The notes beneath the pieces are model-generated. The model did not search any database and was not told where the DNA came from. It saw nothing but the letters and a program-made list of their open reading frames with translations. From Alligator mississippiensis (taxonomy: Eukaryota > Chordata > Crocodylia > Alligatoridae): 64,000 nucleotides of DNA. Shown piece by piece: positions 23,561 to 36,685 of this stretch. The DNA is taken from contig NC_081824.1 in NCBI RefSeq assembly GCF_030867095.1, forward strand, positions 140,769,433 through 140,833,432, read 5' to 3'. Numbering within the stretch: the first letter of the stretch is position 1; the number at the start of each line of letters is the position of its first letter. Position numbers and translations under genes: made by a program.

Positions 23561-26500
23561 TAAAACAGAAGGATGTCATTAGGACCGGTATAACATGAAT
23601 TGCTATCTTCCTAAGATAAATACCTGAAATTCAGTTAAACTTTTTCATCTGATTTTTTTTTCTTAGCTATCTTACCTGGCAATAAGAATTTGAGTAAACA
23701 TTCATTTTGAAGCAAGATTAGTGTGTGCTTCTAGCTTAATACTTCTATGATGTTGAAGTTTGTATAATCTTTATGCTTGTTAAATTACTGTGCAGTAAAT
23801 GCACAAAGGGCTTTACAGAGAGGGAATAAAGAAATAGTTAGGAACCCAAGAAGATTAAACTAGATATAAAATAGGCTTTCACTTCTCCCAGCATCCTGTA
23901 AGAGGATTTTGGGAAGAAAATTTCAGCAAGAGTAAGGGGTTAAGGTTGCTGTTTTTTGCCAAGGAATCAAGTTTTTCCCCCCTCAATTTAGTTTTATTTG
24001 GTTTATGTTGCAGGAGACTTTTTCATTGTTTTTGGTTTTGTCTAATTAGATTTGTATAGGAAACCTGGGTGTTTCATATGTAAATCGTGTCTTCATAAAG
24101 GAACGTCCAAGGTTGAACCCATCTGTGTTTTCTTTCCGGTTTAGAGAAATATAATACACTCAGATTTAGAAAGTGAGTGCTTCAGCTGTTTGTTTGGCTA
24201 CCCAGGTCTTCAGCTAAACTTCTGGTCTGTAGTGCAAGTGTTTTTAGAAGCCAGATAAGCTTCAATATATGCAATAATAATACCTAGTATAATGCTTTAG
24301 TTTAATTGTGCAGACTTACCTACTCTAGTAGTCATACATTACTGCTAATTATATTAACTGTTAAGTCTGTTGCTTCAATTCCATTCTTACTTAAGTAATT
24401 AGTTGAATACAAATTTTGGTTTGGTTCACTTCTCTGAATTTCCTACATGGAAATGATTTATTTTGGTCTGAATTGAACAGTTTGGCAGCTGAAATGTTTA
24501 ATCAGCTCTTTTGAGCCTAAAATGTTTCAAAATAGTTAGAAGGACAGATCTTTTGAAAATTATTTTCCAGTTGAACTTTTACTACGTGGCTTCATATAGA
24601 AATTTATGCTAATTTAATGCACATATAGTGATGATGCTTAAAGAGAATATTGTTTCTAGTTCAGTCTTTGATTAGTAGTTACAGTATAAAGTATATAATA
24701 GTAATGTAGGTGGTATACAGTTTAATGTTGTCATAACCCCCTTTGTGTTTGTAACGGGAAGGAATGAAAATAATTACTAATGAAAATTGAATAATTTCCA
24801 GGCCTTGAAGCTAGCTGGTTACATATAAAACTGTAAATATGAAAGCAAATACTGTACATGTATTAACGAGTGGGATTGAAAATCATAATTATAGTATAAA
24901 GACCAAAGAAAATGATGTGCTTACCTTCAGATGAAATGTTGTATATTGTGTACATGAAAACATACAATAAAATCTTTAGATTTTGATTTTGAAATCAGTA
25001 CGTACAGCATTTATTACAGTTTTCCTATAATCTGTATAGCAAAACCGGTAAATAAAGATTTGAAAGAAAAGCAGTAGTCAATTAATTTGTTGGATTAAAG
25101 ACATCAATATAAAAGTTAGAGGTTGCCCTCTTAAAATTCAGCATTTAATACTTTCTATTGGAAATTTTTCCTTTTCAGAAATGAAGTCCATAATCTAAAC
25201 TATATGGTACTTTAACTATAGCAGTGCAAATGCTAGAACTGCTGCCTCCTAGTGCTTTGATATGAACAATTTTGAAGGAACTAAAGACATTGCCTCACAG
25301 GCTTACTGTCAGATAACTTGCTTTATAGTATAGGAAGTATTTTTTAGGTTAAATAATTATTTTAGCTTAAACATATTGAAAGGAGCACTTGGAATCTTAT
25401 ATTAGTGTCTTATAAAACTAACTTATTTTTTCACTGTTTACACTGTTGCTACTACTTTTTTTGGTTTGAAGAAAGGAAATTTATGGTTAACTTTATTGAG
25501 ATATGAGATACTCAACTTCTCAAATTCTGCAGTGCTGTTAACACTGTAGGGTAATCTGCTACATAAAGCGTTTTCAGAGTAAAATTCAGAGTCTAAAATT
25601 AAAAATAAAAATTTGAGGTTAAGTTTAAGTACACCCTTTGCATATTTGAACCCATACAAAAGGTGGGTAAGTAATTTAATCTATGTTATTTTTCCCCATT
25701 TGTCACACTGACTTTCTCTTCTCTCTTTTCACTTACCCATTTTTATTGAGGCTATAACTAATATTTGTTTCTAATATGCTTTTTGTGTGTTCTAGAAATA
25801 TTGATTGTTAGGCATTCTTTGCAATCAGTCTCGTACCAAATGTAACATAAAGAATGTTGTATTTATGGCAAGTGTCTTTCATTGGGTTCTATGGTTTGCT
25901 GTCTGTTCATACAGTTGCATGAACACTTTTCATTTCTGAAACCAGTCCCTTAAAACCACATTCTCTGTATCCTGGGGGGGAAGCAGCATCTCATCTCTTT
26001 GCCAAAACTAGTGTGACCAAGGAAGAAACAGTGTAGATTTATTCTAGATTGCCAGCAAGCTTTTACTACAGTTGCTTTACTGTGGAATATTGAGGTAGAA
26101 AAAAGTGTGTGAATGCTAGGAGTGTATTTTAAACTTGTCTGAATGACTTGCACCTGTCTATTATTTCCTTTAATTGCTGCATGTTTATTATGCTAGTAAT
26201 ACTTGGTCAGATTTTCTCTTTCAGAAGGTATGAGGATGTTAAAGAATTTATCTATTGAAAGTATAGTAGAGGAGAACCTATCAGTTACTGCAAATAGAAC
26301 ATTGTTTTCCTTTAGAAACTTTTTAAAGGACTTGTGTAAGTGTGGCCTATTAAATTATATTTAGTTTGCTAGTATTACAAATATTACGGTAGTGCTTCTT
26401 TTTCAGTTCCTTTGATACAGTCCAGCAGACAGCCATCTGTGAATAAGGGTTGGAGAATTAGGTCCTAGGTTTTCCAAGTGATTTAGGCTTGAATATCACA

Positions 26501-27758
26501 GCTCAGTCTGGAATCTTGTTTCTCCCAAAACTCATATGGTTTTTCTGACATGCAGCTTTGCTGGTTGATAGAACCCGTCAGATCACTTGATGTCAATCAG
26601 AGGTTTAATTTTCTGTTGATTTGTCATTTAAGTAGCAAAGGCAATTAGGTTATTAGTTAGGCTGATCATTGTATGCCAGTCCTTGCTTGTAGTGTGTGTG
26701 TGTGTGTAAGCAAGTGATCCATTGCTATATATCTGCCAGAAATATAAACATCCATAATTTGAATTTCCTTCAGTATGATAGATTTAATGAGAACCTAAAT
26801 GAGTATACACATTTCAGTGAAATGAACGTTTGTTTATATTACTTTTTAAATGCAAATGATGAAACCTTTTGTGATTTATTGCTTAATAGTCCTTTTAAAG
26901 AATGACAGCTCAGATGTGTTTGTATTTTTTTCATTTGATACGTTTCTAAAAGAGGCTATTTTACTGGCAATCTCTAAGTAAAAAACAGAATGCTACTCAT
27001 CATTAATACATCATAATTTGATGCCATCTTTATAAAATTTAAAATGAAAATGCTTCCATACAACTAGTTATTTTCATACACTAATAGTAATGGCAGCTGG
27101 TAGACTGTCCAGTGGTGTAAACATGATACCTGAGTGCTCTGGGAGCAGCAGCATATTGGCAGGGCAGTGTCACTGGTTCCGCTTTGTGGTGGCCAGTCAG
27201 GCAGTGCATCTGCTTTAATTTTTTTGCTTCCACAGGTTGGCACCTGGGGCTGGTTCCCTGGTCATCCTTCCTTGTTACATTACTGAGACTGTCAACAATA
27301 AAATTGTAATCTTTATTTTATTGCTCATGCAAATATTGAAATTGCTACCCTTAAAAGTTTATGGTAGGGTTATCTAGCCATTAAATTATGTAGCGAACAG
27401 TAGGTATAACTTGGTAATTATAGTGGCGCTCTTGACTAGAAAAATAATATTAGTCTAAGGACTTTATACTTGTATTAGTTAAGTTTTCATATAAGATTAA
27501 TGTACCTAAAAAATGATTTTTTTCTAGTTTCTTAACCCTGTCTTTCTTTATGTAGACAGTTGTACTGTTTTCCATGTACTCTTGGTAATCTTCACTTTGT
27601 CTGGGCAGGCCTCTTATAAAAAGGATGAAAATCTCTTAACAATTTTAAAGGAACTTAATCTTTTAAAGGATGGTGTACAAAGTTGTACTTTTAAACAAAA
27701 CAAATAGCAGCTTTAGTGGCTCTTTGTTTAAGCTTTTCATTGCTAATGTCATTTAGGG

Positions 27759-28043
27759 CAGTATTTCTCAACCTATGGGCCACAAGAATATATGAAAGGG
27801 TCACAAAGTTTAAAAATGGATTTTCCTTTAAAGGAGAAAAACATGAGAAACTGTGGCTTTTCATTTGCAGGTTGGTAGAGTTCCAGCCTGTGATAGGCTA
27901 CTTGGGGCTCCCAATGCCGCCATCTCCCCGTGCCGTGCCCCCCCCCCCCGCCCCCCATGTACACACTGGGGGCAGGGGGCAGCAAGTTAGGACTGGCCAT
28001 TGATGTTTCCAGATGGGTCCTGATACAAAAAAATATTGAACTG
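27759..28043. mobile_element. 285-bp hAT-like MITE
   Basis: The left end begins CAGTATTTCTCAACCTATGG. The right end, read in reverse, begins CAGTTCAATATTTTTTTGTA. Both resemble the CAGTGTTTCTCAACC ends of Charlie-type hAT elements. The 8-bp flanks do not match clearly, so the insertion is old or the ends are off by a few bases. A C-run lies inside at about 27938-27958. Confidence 0.5.
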
Positions 28044-28469
28044 ATGATATATGGTACAATCTGAATTTGATGGTGGAAACAAAATTAAGGTCAAACTTCC
28101 ATTCTGAAAGCTGCTTCCTCTTCATGGTGCCTGACTCAAGACTTGCATTCAGTTCACTTTTGTTAATCTTTTGGTCCGAGTTAAACATTTCAGTTTGCTT
28201 ATGTTGTTTGAGCAAGTTTACCATAGTCTAAAAACCCCCTGATAAGCTGAAACTTAACATTATGCCTGTGCTGTGATGCTTTCCTTGTGTCACAGAATGT
28301 ACTTGTCTCTAAGACAGTTACGTTTTCGTTAATATTTGATAAAATTTGACAAAATAGTAGCCCCCTTCTTGTCGTGATTTCTGTTGAAAGGTGTGATTGC
28401 AGCCTACACTAAAGACTGAAAGTAAATTCTGACTCTGCATTATCTTATCTAGTTGATAATTTCATCAAA

Positions 28470-28625
28470 TAGCCCCGGAAACCTGGTGTGCCAATTGTTG
28501 GAAGCAATGGGCCATGAAATAATTGTAACTGCAGCTTGCAAAAAGCAAGCTGTTGTTTTCAATAAAGTTGAGTTGAAATCAGCTTTCCATGTTGCATTAC
28601 AGCGGAAAACTAATTAATTACCATG
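28470..28625. other. Candidate conserved block with a perfect stem-loop
   Basis: The arms CAGCTTGC (28532-28539) and GCAAGCTG (28545-28552) flank a five-A loop. Around them lie several AATTA motifs in non-repetitive sequence. A regulatory role is inference. Confidence 0.3.
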
Positions 28626-29929
28626 TGACAAGAGATGTCATTTTTTTCATTCATGTCAAGAAAAGTTGCTAACGATATTCAGTCATAAGAAATGCCCACT
28701 ACTATTGACTGAAGTCTAACTTAATCAAGTAAATGACTTGGTCTGATTAACCGCATGGCAGATTTCCACTGACTTCAAGCAGTAAGCAATGCATAAGGTT
28801 CAACATGCTGCAGAATTGCAGTGTTTCTGAAACTACGTATCTTACTCACTGATACCTTAGTTGCACCTTCTGGTAAAACTGGAGGGTTTTAATCATGACT
28901 TCTTAATAAAATTAATCTTTATTAGTGGATGGAATCAAATAGAAAATGGTAAGGTATGAATACCATGAATAATTTTCTGCTGAAATCTCGTCTTGGGTCT
29001 ACATTTACTTAGATTTTGGCATTGCTCAAATTCCACATCAAAATTTTCCTGCCTAAAGCTTTGTGTATCCCTTTACATGCAGTCAGTAATTAAAGAATAT
29101 ACAGGCTCAAGTTGACCAGAACAGCAGCACTTCTTCCTACAATTCTTCCTGACACTTTATCTGTAGTTATACGGCCAGGTAAAATTATATTATAAATGGA
29201 ATATAGACAATGGGATAGGTTGACCAGCTGGGGTGAAGCTGCTCTGTTTTTTGTAAAATCAGCAGGTATTAGAATCTTTCTGAGCGAAAATATATCTTGA
29301 ACTAGACAAAAGAGAAGATTTTTGGGATCTAACACTAATTTATACAACTAGGCAGGAGGTAAATTAGGTCAGTATGAGGAAGCACAATTGATAGCATGCA
29401 AGTTTGGTTACATTAGGATATAACTGCACTATGAAAGCATTTGACATTCTTTAAACTTTCATGTTCTAAATCTACCTTCTGATGTATATTTTATCTGTCT
29501 TTGTTGTTCTTTATCACCAGGCAGGTACTGAATTCTAACATGTTGTATTCCATGGGACACATCTGCTGTTCTCTACCTCCTTCCTCCCCAGTGCAACCTT
29601 GGGTTTTCCCTAGTTTTTATTTTTGATGAGTGAATTTGAACACCATTGCAAAAATGAGGCCCAAGCATTTTTTTGGTTTTGATGGATGGTTCATATAAAT
29701 AAATATATAAATAAATATATAAATATAAAAAAAATGTTAGGTTCTAGGTCACTTCTTTTGAGGTATCAATTGTAAAACAAAGTAATGTGAGCGTACTAGA
29801 TTAAATCAGATCATTTTCTATAGAAAATACTTTAAAAAAGTGTTTCAGTGAATCAGTGAATCAGCTTAGCTGAATCAAGGTAGTTCTTATTGATTTTTTT
29901 GTTTGTTTGTTTAATAAGGAAATAAAGAA

Positions 29930-30335
29930 ATCTCAACCTCCTCCTCCCCCCCCCCCGTCCCCCCAGCCCCCCCCAAAATCCCTCTGGTTACACTAGTGGC
30001 CATAGCTGCTTGTCCCCTCTTTTTCCCCATTGCTACATTAATTGTGGGGGTAGGAGAGAGGGTGAATAGCCGCAATTCTCACTCCCTGGGCCCTGGAGCC
30101 ATGCAGAAGCATGGGCTTTGGCCAGAGCCTATACCAATCAACTGGTGAGTTCAGAGAGCTCACAGCAAATGGGAGGCTCTAGGAGGAGTTCTGCTGACAT
30201 GAGTGAGTTCAGGGAGCTAGCTGTGCTTGTGCAACACAGGCCAAAGGTAGGTGTGGCTGCATCATCCGTAACCATATCCTGGCTCTGCCCACATTGTAGC
30301 TCATTAGGAAATTACAGAGCAAAAGATGTAAATAC
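29930..30335. repeat. Unclassified GC-richer insertion
   Basis: C-rich runs at 29941-29974 are followed by about 350 bp of GC-richer sequence with an internal near-repeat (GTGAGTTCAGAGAGCT and GTGAGTTCAGGGAGCT). It stands out from the AT-rich intron and may be a decayed transposon. No family is recognised. Confidence 0.35.
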
Positions 30336-33300
30336 ATGAACTCTACCAATGCAAGTATCCTATATATGTGCATACTTCATCTTTGTAGTTCCCCATTGGA
30401 TATTTTCCCAGGTGGCTACACTGTGAAACAAACCCAAATTATTAATAATGGAATGAAAGATGTTAGGTCAATTGAGTATTGTTAATTTCCTTTTTTGTTT
30501 TCAGAGATTAAATATTTTAATTTGATGCTGAACTTTTAAATTTAGGCAAACCAGCAATTTTTAAAAATGTATATAGACAGAAGCATAAACCTAGTGACTT
30601 GCTGAAGCATTTAACATTAAATATAATTGTGGCTTTTATTCAAAAAGCTAAACTGAAATATGCCACCTGTGCAGAACTCTTTCTCTGAGATATATACGAG
30701 TTGGGGGTTTCTTATGTGAATGATAGGCCCTTGCATCACATTGGAGAAGCTAATGTCTGAATGGATGTGGTGGCTGCCTCAGAATGATGCTGCTGTTAGC
30801 AGTGAAAAATGTCTTCCTTACAATTCTTGTGCAGTAGGCCGTGGAGTGCAGCACATTTTTATAATAAAGGTGATGAATTTAATCGCAAACTGGCAGCCAA
30901 ATGGAAATTGCAGACCTTGATACTGGGAGAAAATTGCCTATAAAGCAACTCCTGAGAGAGAAGGCTTTAAATTTATCCACCCATTTCGACATTGAGGAGA
31001 ACATAGGAATTGCAGGGTATTTTGCTTGGCCTGCTTAGTTCAGATGGATGACACTTCAGTCTTCCTTTATTTAAGAAGTAGATACAGTTTGTTAAAAGAA
31101 TGACCTTGTTGCCTAAACTTTACATGGTAAGACTTTTAGAAAATGTATTCTTTTGTTAACCTGAAATATTTGTACTTCATTCTGTATATTATGATGTAAT
31201 ATGCATAATGAACTGAAATGTTTATTATTTCACACAGCTTTTCCCCTTTTTGTATGGGTAGCTCTGATACTGTTTGAGAAGGGATGCATTTAAAAAAAAA
31301 CCTTGGAGGTTGCAGAATTATATTCATGTGATAAATAATCCTGTAAAATGATTTAGCTGGTTTCGGGTTGTACTGCTGGTACTGGGGGAGGGGCAGGGGG
31401 AAATAGGAATGCCTCTTCTGGAAAAGTGTAACAAATGGAATGTGGAATAGAAGTTTTGGTAATAATATGACTTAACTATATCATAGCTTATAAAATTACA
31501 TTGATTTAAAATAAATGGTATTAATAGTCCTAAATGTTAGGTACTTCTGTTAGGGGAGCCACTAGAAACTGCAAATATGAATAAGGTCTGTATTGTAGTA
31601 AGCAGTATATAAACAAGTAATAAGAACTGTTCTCCTCCTAGAAAACTTATTATAATGATAGTGTAGTATTGGAACCCTTGCAGGTATGTTAGGTAAGGAA
31701 AAAGACATTATTCGTAGGTAATTCTATGTGCCTTACTGCTGTAATATTTGAGAAAAATCTGTAGCTTTATGGTGTGAGAATTAATCATTATCAAAACACA
31801 ATAAGAGCGAATAAGCTGCATTGATTTCCTTACCTTTTGTACCAAATATTTCTTGGAAAATAAGAGTAGCTCCATAAAACTTTAAACTGGTCTTGGATGT
31901 TCTCTCAAAAATTTCTATTTGAGTCCTTTTCTTCACATAATCTTAATGTATTTTTCCTTGGGTTGAAATGTTAGTAGTTGTGGTGGGTTTCATCTTGAAA
32001 CTTGAAACTGTCAGAGGGCTCCTAATGCTTGCTTTGACATTTTGATACTATGTTTTGAACTGATTTAGCATGTATGTCCCATGTCAACAGTTCCTGATCA
32101 TAAGACGTGGTCCTGTCATCTTTCTATGCAAACTTACAGCATCCTAACAAAATGCAGTGGTGATTTGTTTTAAACATCTAACAATATTCAAGGCGATTGT
32201 TGCCATTTTTGTTTTATCCAGAAGAAACAAAGGATCAAAGTTTACTTTTTAAAACAGTTTCTAAAAATTCTGCATAAAGAGATCCTGCATAGCAGAAAAG
32301 ACTGTTTAAATGTACCTGGTTCCCTGTATCGGTGCATTATCTGTTTCTAGATAAGGAAATTCTTTGGGTCAAAAGGAAATATATACAAAGTAACAATATA
32401 AAAAATATCATTGAGTTGCTATATAATCCCCACGCTGCCTGCAGCATCTGGTGCTGTATTCTGTAGTACCCTATCAAGTATACACAAATTTTGGATGTTG
32501 TAAATAGATTCATTTTTGAGAAGCTGGAATGTTTATCAATTTGAGCAAAAATAATTTACCTACCTGATTTCTCCAGATAGCCACATCCACTATTCTGTCC
32601 TTCTGGATTTAGGAGGAGAGCTTAATTTTCAGCTAGTCTTCAGTCTTCTGTAAATGATATTTCAATACAAGTAACAGTTTCATTTTTTTTTTTTTTTACT
32701 TCCTGTCAGATTTCAGCTTTGTAATCCTTCGTATTGGTGTTTTTTCCAGAAGGGAGCAAACCCTTCCCTATTTGTGATGGGGTTAGTCCTATCTTTTGAA
32801 ATAATGAAGAAAAATATGTGACAGAACACTGAATGCATTAGTCAGAAGAATTTTGTTCAGAACATTTCTTTACAAATATTTTCTGTGATTTCAAATGCTG
32901 TTATCTAATGTGGTACATTCTCTGTTACCAAGATCCCTTTGCTATCCAAACAACAACATTTTAAAACTAATTGGTAACTGTTGGGAGTGTGTGACAAACT
33001 CTTTTTCTCTTAAGCTATATTTCATGAGACACTGCATCTTTTACTCTTGTGGTTTGGTACACTAACTTTTAACTATTGCACTTATCCAAAAGAAGTCAGC
33101 TATTGAAATGGCGTTTCACCAGATGCTTTCCAGAAGGGTTTGGATAATAAAGGATAGACTGTAGACAGAACTGCATTATCTGTACTTGTCTGTCTGTTGG
33201 TTAATACGCTTCTCAGAGGTGTTCATAAAGGGAGACACTTTGTGTTATCTTTTAGTTAAAGAATTAGAAAGCATAATTCTGAAAAGAAATAGGAACTGCA

Positions 33301-34719
33301 TGGTTTAAAACTAGCAACCTATTTATACTACAGTGTACTTTTAAGTACATAGCCTAGGGACTAAAAAAAAGACTTGTTGAACAGTGTTCACTAACTACAG
33401 GAACAACCTGCATTAAATTTTTTGCACCTCCTAAAGGCTTATTACCTTATTTTTGGGGGTGTTGTATTCTTTAACAGCAGTCTGAAAGTTGAATCAACCT
33501 TCTCTGTTCAAGATTTCTTTAGAAGCTTTTGTATTAAGAACTTCTAGTCAGTTTCACCAATTATGAAGTTAAATGGAATACACTTAGGCTACAAAGCAGG
33601 TAGTAGAACTGAGAGTTCCAGCACATGTTAATCCATTTATGTGAGATGAGGAAAAAATGATTGTTACCATATAAACAGCAAGTAGTAAACTAGTGTGTTT
33701 TTTAGGTAGGTAAACTGCATTTATCTAGTGTGCATGTAAGTGAAGTGCGTTGTTGTGGGCAGTGGGGGGAGGAACTTTCTAAAGTACAACTATCAGTTGT
33801 TAAAAACAGGAGCTGATGTATTTGCCATTATTTAAGAATCTTATTATTACGGAATCTTTGAGAGGGGAAAGAGACTTCTTTTTAATCTTTAACTTCTTGG
33901 GTCTATTTTTCTGTCTGCTTCTTGAAAACTTGAAGGTGGGTTAAGTTATTACAGTAACGTGATAATCCTTTTAAAGAAAAGCTTCTGAGATGGCAAAAGT
34001 ATCTCTATGCATTTCAAATTTATACAAGATATATTTTGTATTTTCATCTTAATTTGACTCACTAAGCTTTAGGGGACTAAGTTTTGCTGTGATCAGTCTC
34101 TGGCTGAAACTGATCCGTCCATTTTTAATGTATTGTAAACTGTGGAAGACAAATATTGATTCTTTAATTATAGATCTAAGTACTTTTCACCCCCAATTGA
34201 GAATCAATCCTCTCTGAGTGGAAATAATTTCAATTAGTTTTATTTTCTTAAAATAATTAGAGTGAAATTAACACAAGAAAAAGCCATCTCGTTAATATAA
34301 AAATTGCACATTTTCCCCAATCTGTTCTCAGTCATTGAAGTGCTTACTATTAACTTTTTTTTTGCAGGCAGTTCACAAAGATTAATTTAAGGAACTATCC
34401 TATTAAAAAAACCATTCTGCAAACCTTTGTTACTAACCAGGCATCTAATTTGACTTATTCAGAAGTTTTATAAAATGACTGTTTCAGATGTGGACCTTGA
34501 ATATTTCATTAACAGAAGATACCATGATTATCATTATCAAATGAAAACTGTAGGTGCCCACAAGAGCCTTGAGTAATGACACTTGTCAGAGGAAAGTTAT
34601 TCGCTTAAGCTTCAGTCCCAGAAGTCTAGAACTAGGGCGCACCCACAGATATTGGTAGGAGAGAGGTTTAAAACTAACAAGAAAAAGGTTGGGTTTTTTT
34701 GTTGTTTTTTTTATTGCAA

Positions 34720-35200
34720 CATGGAGGTAACTTGTGGAATTCATTGCTGCAGCAGGTGTTAGAGGCAGATGGCATAACTAGGTTCAAAAAGGGACTAGAC
34801 AAATGAATTATAGATCTAGAAATAGCTGTTGAACAAAATAGTTGGAAATGCTTCCTCTGGCATGTTTAAACCAATGATGGTGGATGCCTGGGAGGGTAAT
34901 GAGTAAGAGGATAGATAGTTCTAGATCGAACTTGTTCAGTGCTCTCCCTGTATAATATTTTGCCATTGCTGGAGCCGGGATCCTGGGCTAGATGGTCCAT
35001 TTATCTGACTATGAGTGATATGTGTGTGGGGGGGATCCCCTGAGTTTGGTGGTGCACCCCCTGCGAAAAGTGCTGCTGACACTGCCGGTGGCATCTGCAG
35101 GTGGTCTCTGACCACCAGTCGGTGTTTGCCCCCCCCTGGCTCTGGGGGCATGCAGCATTCATGGATCTGACCTGGTATGGCACTTATTAGGAGTTTCCAG
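34720..35200 (+). mobile_element. CR1/L3-type LINE 3' fragment, interrupted
   Basis: The sequence follows the L3-like LINE tail: GTGGAATTCATTGCTGCAGC, TTCAAAAAGGGACTAGACAA, and near the end GGGCTAGATGGTCCATTTAT, resumed after an insertion as CTGGTATGGCACTTATTA. A 154-bp hAT-like MITE (35010-35163) splits it inside the conserved ATCTGAC. Confidence 0.75.
35010..35163. mobile_element. 154-bp hAT-like MITE with one 52-bp unit
   Basis: It is flanked by TATCTGAC (35002-35009) and GATCTGAC (35164-35171), an 8-bp duplication at 7 of 8. The ends are TATGAGTG and CATTCATG, imperfect inverted repeats. The host LINE reads continuously when the insert is removed. It contains one 52-bp unit (35075-35126) that is present three times in the relative at 45414-45749. 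Confidence 0.8.
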
Positions 35201-35384
35201 ATGAGCACAGGCATGCAGTGTGTGGTGCCAAAGACCTGCTGGTGGCACGTGCAGGTGTTACCTATGCTGTTACTTTGCAATACTGGGGTGGGGGTTGTTT
35301 AACCCTGGGAGATTACAAGGTGTGCTGCTGCTACTTGTCCCTGGGGAAACGCATGTTTTTGCTTGACCGGATGCACCCATTCGG

Positions 35385-35530
35385 TGCATCTATATATGCG
35401 CTTTACTGTGGAGTAGTCTAATTAGCTCCTCAATAAGTGTTGCAGTCTACATGTACACTGATATTAGGACACAGTAGATTAATTTCACCATAAGATAGTA
35501 CTGTACATGTAGACTGAGCTGCCTGGGCAC
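35385..35530. repeat. Second copy of the hairpin repeat
   Basis: TTACTGTGGAGTAGTCTAAT (35403-35422) matches 821-840 at 18 of 20. A perfect 15-nt inverted repeat (35443-35457 against 35502-35516, CAGTCTACATGTACA) flanks a 44-nt loop. Confidence 0.55.
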
Positions 35531-35749
35531 AAGGGTGCTAAAGTGTCAGGGCTGCCTGCCAGCTAGCCTTGCACTGTAGCATCCTTGTCCCCCAGCCAGC
35601 CCCTCTGTAGCCCGATGCTGCCCCCCCCAGAGCCCAGGACTGACTTGCTGGACCTCCTGGTAGTTTGGGGAAGCTCTGCCCCAACTCTTAACTGCTGTGG
35701 TCCCAGGCATGTATGTAAATGGTGTGCCTGGGAGCAGCTGACTGACAGG

Positions 35750-36685
35750 AGTTCATCAGCGACTTGGACGAGGGAGTGAAGTGTACTCTGTCCAAGTTTA
35801 CGGATGACACAAAACTGTGGGGAGAAGTGGACACGCTGGAGGGCAGGGAACAGCTGCAAGCAGACCTGGATAGGTTGGACAAGTGGGCAGAAAACAACAG
35901 AATGCAATTCAACAAGGAGAAATGCAAAGTGCTGCACCTAGGGAGGAAAAATGTCCAGCATACCTACTGCCTAGGAAATGACCTGCTGGGTGGCACGGAA
36001 GCGGAAAGGGATCTTGGAGTCCTAGCAGACTCCAAGATGACCGTGAGTCGGCAGTGTGACGAAGCCATCAGAAAAGCTAATGGCACTTTATCGTGCATCA
36101 GGAGATGCATGACAAATAGATCCAAAGAGGTGATACTTCCCCTCTATCGGGCGCTGGTCAGACTGCAGTTGGAGTACTGCATGCAATTCTGGGCACTGCA
36201 CTTCAAGAGGGATGCGGATAACCTGGAGAGGGTCCAGAGAAGGGCCACTCATATGGTTAAGGGCTTGCAGGCCAAGCCCTATGAGGAGAAACTAGAGAAC
36301 CTGGACCTTTTCAGCCTCTGCAAGAGAAGTTTGAGAGGCGACCTTGTGGCTGCCTATAAGTTCATCACGGGGGCACAGAAGGGAATTAGTGAGGTTTTAT
36401 TCACCAAGGCGCCCCCGGGGGTTACAAGAAATAATGGGCACAAGCTAGCAGAGAGCAGATTTAGACTGGACATTAGGAAGAACTTCTTCACAGTTCGAGT
36501 GGCCACGGTCTGGAATGGGCTCCCAAGGGAGGTGGTGCTCTCCCCTACCCTGGGGGTCTTCAAGAGGAGGTTGGATATGCATCTAGCTGGGGTCATCTAG
36601 ACCCAGCACTCTTTCCTGCCTATGCAGGGGGTCGGACTCAATGATCTATTGAGGTCCCTTCCGACCCTAACATCTATGAATCTGT
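35750..36685 (+). mobile_element. Young 5'-truncated CR1, 278-codon RT C-terminal frame
   Basis: The open frame at 35764-36600 encodes the C-terminal half of a CR1 reverse transcriptase. It starts at the motif C region (FTDD where FADD is usual), continues through AERDLGVLAD, ILPLYRALVRLQLEYC, LERVQRRATHM and WNGLPREVVLSPTLGVFKRR, and ends with a natural stop. The 3' trailer GAGGTCCCTTCCGACCCTAA plus CATCTATGAATCTG is intact. The 5' end is truncated, so it cannot be autonomous. The frame is undamaged over 278 codons, which suggests a recent insertion. Confidence 0.93.

Larger units (their letters stand above)
14600..27758. other. Repeat-poor first part of intron 1
   Basis: About 13 kb of AT-rich sequence has only simple repeats: (GA)n at 15150-15178, an A-run at 18778-18796, (AAAT)n at 22150-22170, (TTTG)n at 22577-22600 and a short (GT)n at 26692-26707. 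No recognisable LINE or DNA transposon was found. The open frames here, such as 106 codons at 16334-16654, look like chance. Candidate conserved blocks are listed separately. Confidence 0.6.
28044..34700. other. Repeat-poor second block of intron 1
   Basis: Mostly unique AT-rich DNA. It holds a perfect small hairpin at 28532-28552, an AT-rich simple repeat at 29697-29731 and an unclassified GC-richer insertion at about 29930-30330 with C-runs. No gene is supported. Confidence 0.55.

Noticed and set aside
28532..28552. Stem-loop followed by T-rich sequence, like a bacterial terminator
   Set aside because: The locus is a vertebrate intron, where such structures do not act as intrinsic terminators. 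It is kept only as part of a candidate conserved block.
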